A stretch of 7,896 nt of DNA, taken from contig CAOJQZ010000092.1 of assembly GCA_948441955.1 (NCBI GenBank), positions 1 through 7,896 on the forward strand. The letters run 5' to 3'. The translations under genes and the position numbers were made by a program. This DNA is from an uncultured Lachnospiraceae bacterium. GTDB taxonomy: Bacteria; Bacillota; Clostridia; Lachnospirales; Lachnospiraceae. This document shows, piece after piece, positions 1-5,933 of this stretch. The first letter of the stretch is position 1, and the number at the start of each line of letters is the position of its first letter. The notes under the pieces were generated by a model, which was not told the DNA's origin, did no database searches, and was given only the letters and a program-made list of their open reading frames with translations.

Positions 1-8
1 TGTAACCT

Positions 9-188
9 ATGTCAATTTGTCCAAAGAATAAATCTTCTAAAGCAAGAAGAGACAAGAGAAGAGCGAATTGGAAGATGAGCGCTCCCAATCTTGTTAAGTG
101 CAGCAAGTGCGGCGAATTAATGATGCCTCACAGAGTATGCAAGGCTTGCGGAAGCTACAACAAAAAAGAAATCATTGCTCAGGACTAA
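9..188 (+). CDS. rpmF: 50S ribosomal protein L32 (zinc-binding form)
   Basis: Small protein of the large ribosomal subunit, 59 residues, the usual size for L32. It reads MSICPKNKSSKARRDKRR at the N-terminus, a very basic rRNA-binding tail followed by ANWKM. The C-terminal half has a zinc ribbon: Cys31-x2-Cys34, then nine residues, then Cys44-x2-Cys47. All four cysteines are present, so this is the zinc-dependent (C+) type rather than the cysteine-free paralogue some bacteria keep for zinc starvation. The start is the ATG at 9. An in-frame TAA at 3-5 excludes any upstream start, so the gene is complete although its ribosome binding site is barely or not inside the window. In many bacteria rpmF lies between a DUF177 (YceD) gene and plsX. 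The downstream neighbour here is plsX, so a DUF177 gene just left of the window is expected but unseen. An intrinsic terminator follows 12 bases after the stop. Confidence 0.97.
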   Translation: MSICPKNKSSKARRDKRRANWKMSAPNLVKCSKCGELMMPHRVCKACGSYNKKEIIAQD

Positions 189-200
189 TTTTAGGATGAG

Positions 201-231
201 AAAGACTTTCCAGAGATGGGGAGTCTTTTTT
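201..231 (+). terminator. Intrinsic terminator after rpmF
   Basis: Arms 201-211 (AAAGACTTTCC) and 218-228 (GGGGAGTCTTT) pair over 11 consecutive positions, including two G-U pairs, around a six-base loop AGAGAT. The descending arm runs into six T residues (226-231). It lies 12 bases after the rpmF stop, the expected place for a Rho-independent terminator. It should end most transcripts from rpmF before plsX, although partial read-through is possible. Confidence 0.88.
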
Positions 232-253
232 GCTTCTGCAGAACGAAAAAATA

Positions 254-282
254 TTGATTTTTACAGTAATGTTTAGTAGAAT
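254..282 (+). promoter_or_regulatory. Putative sigma-A promoter for plsX-acpP
   Basis: A -35 box TTGATT (254-259) and a -10 box TAGAAT (277-282) are separated by exactly 17 bases. The first matches the TTGACA consensus at four of six positions and the second matches TATAAT at four of six. The pair lies between the rpmF terminator and the plsX ribosome binding site, where a new promoter is needed. The flanking DNA is AT-rich. The start point would fall near 289-291. This is motif reading only. Confidence 0.5.
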
Positions 283-289
283 GTTTCTA
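277..289 (+). promoter_or_regulatory. Inverted repeat over the plsX -10 box, possible operator
   Basis: TAGAATGTTTCTA is a perfect palindrome with 5-base arms and a 3-base centre, and it covers the putative -10 box. Just to its left, 273-278 reads TTAGTA, which resembles one half of the site bound by FapR, the malonyl-CoA-responsive repressor that controls plsX and other lipid genes in Bacillus. The opposite half (285-290, TTCTAG) matches the expected TACTAA at only four of six positions and the spacing is not exact. A lipid-gene repressor site is therefore a guess. Confidence 0.28.
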
Positions 290-309
290 GAGTATCAGGA
301 GGAACAGAT

Positions 310-1332
310 ATGGCAGAAATTACAAAAGTGGCATTGGACGCTATGGGAGGCGATCACGCTCCCGGAGAAATCGTAAAAGGGGCGGTTGACGCTGTTTCAA
401 AAGAAAAAGGTGTTCATGTTTTTCTGGTGGGCAGGGAAGAGGATATTAAGGCAGAGCTTGTGAAGTATGAATATGATAAAGGAAGGATTGAGATAGTAAA
501 TGCTTCAGAGGTAATCGAGATGGCGGAACCTCCGGTCAGTGCGATTCGGAGGAAGAAGGATTCGTCTGTTGTTGTAGGTATGAAGCTTGTGAAGGAGGGA
601 AGGGCAGACGCATTTGTATCTGCAGGAAGCACCGGGGCGGTCCTTGTAGGAGGACAGGTCATTGTGGGCCGTATTAAGGGTGTGGACAGAGCGCCTCTTG
701 CTCCGCTGATTCCTACGGCAAAGGGTTTTTCGCTCTTAATTGACTGCGGCGCCAATGTAGATGCAAGGCCGGCGCATCTGGTACAATTTGCCAAGATGGG
801 AAGCGTCTATATGGAGCATATTATGAATGTGAAAAATCCTAAGGTTGGTATTGTGAATATCGGCGCTGAAGAGGAGAAGGGCAATGCTCTTGTGAAGGAA
901 ACATTTCCTCTTCTCAGAGAGATAAAGGATATTAATTTTACCGGCAGCGTGGAGGCAAGAGATATTCCTTATGGAGCAGCAGACGTTATCGTCTGCGAAG
1001 CATTTGCAGGGAATATTATTCTGAAACTTTTTGAAGGAACCGGCGCAGTGCTTATCAGTAAAATCAAGGAAGGCCTTATGAGTTCCTTCCGCAGCAAGGT
1101 TGGAGCGCTGCTCATTAAGCCGGCGCTTAAGCGGACAGTGAAATCTTTTGATTCCAGCGAATATGGAGGAGCGCCGCTTTTAGGCCTGAATGGTCTGGTA
1201 GTCAAAACACATGGAAGTTCTAAGTCGAAAGAGATCACGAATACAATATTGCAGTGCGTGACCTTTAAAAATCAGAGGATTAGTGAAAAGATCAAGGATT
1301 GTATTCAAGCGGAATATAAGACCGCTGAATAA
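310..1332 (+). CDS. plsX: Phosphate acyltransferase PlsX
   Basis: PlsX converts acyl-ACP and inorganic phosphate into acyl-phosphate, the acyl donor that PlsY uses to make lysophosphatidic acid. It is a peripheral protein at the inner face of the membrane. The product has 340 residues, normal for the family. Family motifs visible are LDAMGGDHAP near residues 9-18, AGSTGA at 105-110, LIDCGAN at 143-149 and NIGAEEEKGN at 183-192. The start at 310 is set by AGGAGGA at 297-303, six bases upstream, and the protein begins in the family's usual place. The gene ends with tandem in-frame stops TAA TAG (1330-1335). acpP, the source of its acyl-ACP substrate, begins 32 bases later and probably shares the transcript. 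The Bacillus neighbours fapR and fabD-fabG are not here. No truncation or missing motif was seen. Confidence 0.97.
   Translation: MAEITKVALDAMGGDHAPGEIVKGAVDAVSKEKGVHVFLVGREEDIKAELVKYEYDKGRIEIVNASEVIEMAEPPVSAIRRKKDSSVVVGMKLVKEGRADAFVSAGSTGAVLVGGQVIVGRIKGVDRAPLAPLIPTAKGFSLLIDCGANVDARPAHLVQFAKMGSVYMEHIMNVKNPKVGIVNIGAEEEKGNALVKETFPLLREIKDINFTGSVEARDIPYGAADVIVCEAFAGNIILKLFEGTGAVLISKIKEGLMSSFRSKVGALLIKPALKRTVKSFDSSEYGGAPLLGLNGLVVKTHGSSKSKEITNTILQCVTFKNQRISEKIKDCIQAEYKTAE
979..996 (+). repeat. Perfect inverted repeat inside plsX
   Basis: GCAGACG (979-985) and CGTCTGC (990-996) form a perfect 7-bp hairpin with a four-base TTAT loop, inside the codons for ADVIVCEA. It could fold in the mRNA but has no T-tract. 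It may be chance, since the encoded residues are ordinary for PlsX. Confidence 0.4.
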
Positions 1333-1364
1333 TAGAAAATACATGATTAAAAAGGAGAAATATT

Positions 1365-1598
1365 ATGGAATTTGAAAAATTACAGGAAATTATTGCGGAT
1401 GTTTTAAATCTTGAAGTAAAGGATATCCAGATGGATTCTAAGATTATGGATGATTTGGGAGCAGATTCCCTGGATGTATTCCAGATTATTATGGGGATAG
1501 AGGAAGCTTTTGATTTGGAAATTGATAATGATGACGCAGAAAATATTGTGACAGTCGGAGACGCTGTAGAACAGATAAGAAATGCAACGAGCAACTAG
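1365..1598 (+). CDS. acpP: Acyl carrier protein
   Basis: A 77-residue, strongly acidic protein with the standard four-helix ACP layout. It carries growing fatty acids as thioesters on a phosphopantetheine arm attached to Ser35 in the motif LGADSLD (residues 31-37, serine codon 1467-1469). Helix II (DSLDVFQIIMGIEEAF) and the acidic recognition face are intact. The start at 1365 is supported by AAGGAGA (1352-1358) six bases upstream. It stands directly after plsX, whose substrate is acyl-ACP. The usual fatty-acid synthesis genes (fabD, fabG, fabF) are absent on either side. Some clostridia carry several ACP genes, so whether this is the main fatty-acid ACP cannot be decided here, although its position and ordinary sequence favour it. 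A hairpin terminator follows 14 bases after the stop. Confidence 0.97.
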   Translation: MEFEKLQEIIADVLNLEVKDIQMDSKIMDDLGADSLDVFQIIMGIEEAFDLEIDNDDAENIVTVGDAVEQIRNATSN

Positions 1599-1612
1599 GA
1601 GCATGGAAGTTA

Positions 1613-1638
1613 CGAAAAAGCCCTACCGGGCTTTTTCG
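1613..1638 (+). terminator. Hairpin terminator between acpP and rnc
   Basis: CGAAAAAGCCC (1613-1623) and GGGCTTTTTCG (1628-1638) pair perfectly over 11 bp around a four-base loop TACC. The A5 run on the left arm and T5 run on the right arm give the symmetrical form of an intrinsic terminator that can work in both directions. After the T-run the sequence is CGCTTTAT, so the U-tract is short and partly inside the stem, and termination on the + strand may be partial. The hairpin ends 22 bases before the preferred rnc start, so it also belongs to the 5' leader of any read-through transcript. A stem alone would suit partial attenuation between a highly expressed acpP and lowly expressed rnc-smc-ftsY. 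Confidence 0.75.
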
Positions 1639-1660
1639 CTTTATGGGGAACGGAAAAAAT

Positions 1661-2356
1661 ATGAGAAAAGACTTAAAAAAACTGGAACAGATAATGGGAT
1701 ATAAATTTAAGGATTTTGCACTTCTCAAACAGTCAATGACCCACAGTTCCTTTGCAAACGAAAAGCATCTGCCGAAAAGCAGATGCAATGAACGTCTGGA
1801 ATTTTTAGGAGATGCTGTTTTAGAGCTTGTATCCAGCGAAGTTTTATTTTTTGGGAATCCGAAGATGCCGGAGGGAGAGCTTACAAAGACAAGAGCGAGC
1901 ATGGTATGCGAGCCTGCGCTGGCTTTTTGTGCCAGGGCGTTCGGTCTGGGGGAATTCCTGCTTCTGGGAAAGGGCGAGGAGGCCACAGGGGGACGGAACA
2001 GGGATTCGGTTACTTCGGATGCGCTGGAAGCACTTATCGGAGCAATATATATTGACGGTGGTTTTGCTAATGCAAAAGAGTTTATTGAGAACTTTATCTT
2101 GAATGATCTTGAGCATAAGAAGCTCTTTTTTGATAGCAAGACTATCCTGCAGGAGATTGTTCAGGCAAACTTTAAGGATGCTGTTGCCTACAGGCTTCTG
2201 AAAGAAGAGGGGCCGGATCATGATAAATGTTTTTGTACGGCAGTATATATTGGAGAGCAGCCCTATGGAACCGGGAAAGGGAGAACAAAGAAGGCGGCGG
2301 AACAGGAGGCTGCATATCGCAGTATTTTGATGCTTCATGAAAAGAATATAAAGTAG
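1661..2356 (+). CDS. rnc: Ribonuclease III
   Basis: Double-strand-specific endoribonuclease that processes rRNA precursors and structured mRNAs. From the start at 1661 it has 231 residues, typical for the family. The catalytic domain holds the signature NERLEFLGDAVL at residues 43-54, with metal ligands Glu44, Glu47 and Asp51, and the second acidic pair Asp120 and Glu123 in SDALEALIGAIY. These have the same spacing as Escherichia coli E38, E41, D45, D114 and E117. A double-stranded RNA binding domain spans about 158-226 with the basic motif GRTKKAAEQEAA (207-218). An ATG at 1643 would add six residues (MGNGKN), but it lies five bases after the terminator stem with no ribosome binding site. 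The ATG at 1661 has a weak GGGGAA (1645-1650) and gives the usual N-terminus. The gene ends 7 bases before smc. Confidence 0.96.
   Translation: MRKDLKKLEQIMGYKFKDFALLKQSMTHSSFANEKHLPKSRCNERLEFLGDAVLELVSSEVLFFGNPKMPEGELTKTRASMVCEPALAFCARAFGLGEFLLLGKGEEATGGRNRDSVTSDALEALIGAIYIDGGFANAKEFIENFILNDLEHKKLFFDSKTILQEIVQANFKDAVAYRLLKEEGPDHDKCFCTAVYIGEQPYGTGKGRTKKAAEQEAAYRSILMLHEKNIK
1765..1786 (+). repeat. Perfect inverted repeat inside the 5' part of rnc
   Basis: GCATCTGC (1765-1772) and GCAGATGC (1779-1786) form a perfect 8-bp GC-rich hairpin with a six-base loop CGAAAA, about 100 bases into the rnc reading frame. It encodes the variable stretch HLPKSRC just before the catalytic signature, where the family tolerates sequence change. 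It could form a stable hairpin in the message. Whether RNase III recognises so short a stem is doubtful. Confidence 0.45.
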
Positions 2357-2363
2357 GTGTTAT

Positions 2364-5300
2364 ATGTATTTAAAAAGTATAGAGGTACAGGGGTTTAAAT
2401 CTTTTGCGCATAAGATTAAGTTTGAATTTCATAATGGGATTACCGGAATCGTAGGGCCTAATGGAAGCGGAAAAAGCAACGTTGCCGATGCAGTGCGCTG
2501 GGTGTTGGGCGAGCAGCGTATAAAGCAGTTAAGAGGCGGAAGCATGCAGGATGTTATTTTTTCCGGAACAGAGAACCGTAAGCCGCTAAGCTATGCTTCT
2601 GTAGCGATTACTCTTGATAATTCGGAGCATGATCTTGCCATCGATTATGAAGAGGTGACAATAGCAAGAAAGCTTTACCGCTCGGGGGAAAGTGAATATC
2701 TTATTAACGGAAGCACCTGCCGTCTAAAGGATGTTAATGAGCTGTTTTATGATACGGGAATCGGAAAAGAGGGCTATTCCATCATTGGGCAGGGGCAGAT
2801 TGATAAAATCCTGAGTGGAAAACCAGAGGAAAGAAGAGAGCTGTTTGATGAAGCAGCCGGCATTGTGAAATTTAAAAGACGTAAGAATATGTCTGTTAAA
2901 AAGCTTGAAGAAGAGCAGCAGAATCTGCTCAGGGTGAAGGATATTCTGGCAGAGCTTGAAAAGCAGGTAGAGCCTCTGGAGAGACAGGCAGATAAGGCGA
3001 GAGAATATCTGAAGAAGAAGGAAGAGCTTAAGATTTATGATATTAATATGTTTCTTCTTGAGACTGCCCGTATTCAAGAGCAGATTAAAGGAATTGAAGA
3101 ACGTCTGGGAGGGACGACAGAGGAGCTTGAGGAGGCTGGCAGGCAGTATGGAAACATGAAGAAGGAGTATGAATCCGTTGAGGAGCAGGTAGACGGAATT
3201 GATGCTTCCGTTGAGCATGCTAAAGGACAGCTAAATGAAACCACAATGCTAAAGCAGCAGCTGGAAAATCAAATTGCGCTTCTTAAGGAACAGATTCACA
3301 GCGCCCATATGAATGACGAGCATTTTGATCAGAGGGCAAGAACAATACATTCAGAAATCTACGATCGGGAGCGGCAGCTGGAGGAGCTTTTGAAGGAGCA
3401 GAAGCAGCTCAAAGGTGAGCTCGGAAGCCACCGTGCAGAGGAAACGGCGGCAAAAGGAGCGCTTATAGAGGTGCAGACTCGTATCGCTTCTTTAAGCGAT
3501 GCAGTTGAAAAGGGTAAGAGCGACATTATGGATCTTCTCAACAGCAGAGCATCCACAAAAGCTAAGATTCAGAAATACGATACGATGCTGGAGCAGATTC
3601 AGGTAAGAAAAAAGCAGCTTGGACAGCGGATGGATGAGGCAAAGGATCAGGAGAAGACCCAGGGCGAACTGGTGGAAGGCTACTGCAGCGAGCTAAGAGA
3701 AATTTCCAGACAAATTATCCGGCTGACAGACGAGAATGCAAGTTATGAAGAGAAGATAAAAAAAATACAGGGGATTCTTGCGAAGCAAACAGAGCAGTTC
3801 CGTATTGGCCAGACGACCTATCACAGAGAGCAGTCCAGGCTTGAGTCACTGAAAAATATTACGGAACGTTATGACGGATATGGCAGCAGCATCCGCAAGG
3901 TCATGGACAGGCGCGAGAAGGAAAAAGGACTTTTAGGAGTAGTGGCAGACATTGTAAAAGTGGACAAGGAGTACGAGATTGCCATTGAGACAGCCCTTGG
4001 GGGAAATATTCAGAATATTGTAACTTCAGATGAGGATACGGCAAAGAGGATGATTGCTTTCCTAAAGCAGAATAAATTTGGGCGTGCAACTTTTCTTCCT
4101 CTGACAGGTATCAAATCTTACGGGGGCCTTCAAAGACCAGAGGCTCTAAAGGAGCCGGGAGTTTTAAGCACCGCGGATAAACTTGTGAAGGTAGAGGAAC
4201 GTTATAAAGAGCTGGCAGCGCATTTGCTGGGAAGGACTCTGGTGGTTGATCATATTGATCATGGGATTGCCATCGCGAGAAAATATAAGCAGTCCATCCG
4301 CATTGTAACTCTGGAAGGAGAGCTGATTAATCCGGGCGGCTCCATGACAGGAGGAGCATTTAAAAATTCCAGTAACCTGTTAAGCCGCAGGCGTGAGATT
4401 GAGGAATTTGAAAAAACAGTAAAGCAATTAAAGAAAGAGATGGACGAACTGGAGGAAGAGTCCGAAAAATTGAGAAAGGAGCGCGCCGGATATTACGAGG
4501 AAACAGCAAGAATCACGGAGGAGCTTCAGAAAGCCTATGTTATACAGAATACGGCAAAGATGAATCTTGATCAGGCTGCTTCCAAGGTTAAAGCATCTAA
4601 GAATATAGCGGAGGATATGAAACAGGAATCTGAAGAGCTTGACCGCCAAATTACAGATATTATTGATAACCAGGAATCCATTAATGTGGAGCTGGATACT
4701 TCACAGAGACTGGAGGCGGAGCTTAACGAGCAGATAAAAGAAGCCCAGGAAGAACTTGATAAAGAGAGAGAAGCGGAAAGCGAAAAGCAGAAAATTTCTG
4801 AAGAGGTGCATCTTGCATGTGCCAGCCTTGAACAAAAAGATGCTTTCGTCACAGAAAATGTAGTTCGTATTCGGGAAGAAATTGCAAAGTTCAGCGAAGA
4901 GCTTGACAGTTTAGAGAAAAGCAAGGGCGGCACCTCAAAGGAAATAGAGGAAAAGGAAAAGCAGATTACAGAGCTTAGAGAAACCATTGAGAATTCCAAA
5001 GACCTGTTTACAGAAATCCAGGAAGAGATCGAAAAGTTTAAAAGAGAGCGGGAAGAGCTGAATCAGAGACACAAAGCATTTCTTCAGAGGAGAGAGGAGC
5101 TGTCAAAGCATATGGCTGAGCTTGACAAAGAGGTTTTCCGGCTGGAAAGCCAGAAGACAAGCTATGAGGAGGCTTCGGAAAAACAAATTAATTATATGTG
5201 GGAGGAATATGAGCTTACATATAACCGGGCACTTGAGCTCCGCAATCAGAACCTGACGGATCTTTCAAAAATGCGCAAGAGGATTCAGGAATTAAAAGGA

Positions 5301-5924
5301 GAAATCAAAGGGCTTGGAGATGTGAATGTGAATGCCATCGAAGATTTTAAGAATCTTTCCCAGCGTTATGAATTTTTAAAGGGCCAGCATGACGATCTGA
5401 CACGTGCAGAGGAGACGCTGCTTCAGATTATTGAAGAGCTTGACGAGGCCATGCGTAAGCAGTTTGCAGAACAGTTTGCCAGAATATCAGGAGAATTTGA
5501 CGCAGTATTTAAGGAACTTTTCGGCGGCGGTAAGGGTACTCTTGAGCTTATGGAGGATGAGGATATTTTAGAGGCAGGTATCCGGATTATTGCTCAGCCG
5601 CCGGGAAAGAAGCTTCAGAATATGATGCAGCTGTCAGGAGGAGAAAAGGCCCTTACGGCAATTTCGTTATTATTTGCAATACAAAATCTGAAGCCTTCTC
5701 CTTTCTGCCTTTTAGATGAGATTGAAGCGGCTTTGGATGATAATAATGTTGTGCGGTTTGCAAGATATCTGCATAAGCTGACAGAAAATACACAGTTTAT
5801 TGTTATTACCCACAGAAGAGGGACCATGACGGCGGCGGACAGGCTGTATGGGATTACCATGCAGGAGAAGGGCGTATCAACTCTTGTTTCGGTAAGTCTT
5901 CTGGAGGATGAATTAGATAAGTAG
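2364..5924 (+). CDS. smc: Chromosome segregation protein SMC
   Basis: ATPase core of the bacterial condensin, which works with ScpA and ScpB (not in this window) to compact and separate sister chromosomes on the nucleoid. The product has 1186 residues, the same length as in Bacillus subtilis. The N-terminal head has Walker A GPNGSGKSN (31-39, Lys37), Arg57 in LRGG, and the Q-loop region IIGQGQI (140-146). A coiled-coil arm rich in Glu, Lys and Gln runs from about 165 to 500. The hinge spans about 505-665, from GYGSS to GGSMTGGA, and a second coiled coil runs to about 1020. The C-terminal head has signature LSGGEKA (1090-1096), Walker B LLDEIEAALDDNN (Asp1118, catalytic Glu1119) and the ITHRRGTM switch. 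The start ATG is 7 bases after the rnc stop; the modest binding site TAGGTG (2354-2359) overlaps that stop codon, pointing to co-translation. No missing key residue was seen. Confidence 0.98.
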   Translation: MYLKSIEVQGFKSFAHKIKFEFHNGITGIVGPNGSGKSNVADAVRWVLGEQRIKQLRGGSMQDVIFSGTENRKPLSYASVAITLDNSEHDLAIDYEEVTIARKLYRSGESEYLINGSTCRLKDVNELFYDTGIGKEGYSIIGQGQIDKILSGKPEERRELFDEAAGIVKFKRRKNMSVKKLEEEQQNLLRVKDILAELEKQVEPLERQADKAREYLKKKEELKIYDINMFLLETARIQEQIKGIEERLGGTTEELEEAGRQYGNMKKEYESVEEQVDGIDASVEHAKGQLNETTMLKQQLENQIALLKEQIHSAHMNDEHFDQRARTIHSEIYDRERQLEELLKEQKQLKGELGSHRAEETAAKGALIEVQTRIASLSDAVEKGKSDIMDLLNSRASTKAKIQKYDTMLEQIQVRKKQLGQRMDEAKDQEKTQGELVEGYCSELREISRQIIRLTDENASYEEKIKKIQGILAKQTEQFRIGQTTYHREQSRLESLKNITERYDGYGSSIRKVMDRREKEKGLLGVVADIVKVDKEYEIAIETALGGNIQNIVTSDEDTAKRMIAFLKQNKFGRATFLPLTGIKSYGGLQRPEALKEPGVLSTADKLVKVEERYKELAAHLLGRTLVVDHIDHGIAIARKYKQSIRIVTLEGELINPGGSMTGGAFKNSSNLLSRRREIEEFEKTVKQLKKEMDELEEESEKLRKERAGYYEETARITEELQKAYVIQNTAKMNLDQAASKVKASKNIAEDMKQESEELDRQITDIIDNQESINVELDTSQRLEAELNEQIKEAQEELDKEREAESEKQKISEEVHLACASLEQKDAFVTENVVRIREEIAKFSEELDSLEKSKGGTSKEIEEKEKQITELRETIENSKDLFTEIQEEIEKFKREREELNQRHKAFLQRREELSKHMAELDKEVFRLESQKTSYEEASEKQINYMWEEYELTYNRALELRNQNLTDLSKMRKRIQELKGEIKGLGDVNVNAIEDFKNLSQRYEFLKGQHDDLTRAEETLLQIIEELDEAMRKQFAEQFARISGEFDAVFKELFGGGKGTLELMEDEDILEAGIRIIAQPPGKKLQNMMQLSGGEKALTAISLLFAIQNLKPSPFCLLDEIEAALDDNNVVRFARYLHKLTENTQFIVITHRRGTMTAADRLYGITMQEKGVSTLVSVSLLEDELDK

Positions 5925-5933
5925 GAGTGGATT

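Noticed and set aside
1546..1572. Possible promoter inside acpP: TTGTGA and TAGAAC, 15 bases apart
   Set aside because: Both boxes match poorly and the spacing is short. It would help to explain rnc expression but is too weak to call.
1827..2102. A 91-residue + strand open frame inside rnc in another frame
   Set aside because: It is wholly inside rnc, has no ribosome binding site and shows no recognisable domain.
2110..2131. GAGC-GCTC hairpin followed by six T residues inside rnc
   Set aside because: The stem has only four base pairs, the site is within coding sequence, and it is unlikely to terminate transcription.
1489..2139. A 216-residue open frame on the - strand across the acpP-rnc junction
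   Set aside because: It spans the 3' end of acpP, the terminator and the 5' half of rnc in antisense, with a Ser/Phe/Leu-rich low-information product. It is a shadow of the + strand genes.
4246..4262. Two copies of TTGATCAT at a 9-base period
   Set aside because: They encode the repeated residues VDHIDH in the SMC hinge region and are a short coincidence of codons.
4571..4999. A serine-rich 142-residue open frame on the - strand inside smc
   Set aside because: Its serine richness is simply the reverse complement of the Glu/Lys/Leu codons of the SMC coiled coil.
2860..5400. Repetitive, purine-rich coding strand across smc
   Set aside because: It comes from the Glu/Lys/Gln-rich heptad pattern of the two coiled-coil arms, not from a DNA repeat or foreign segment.
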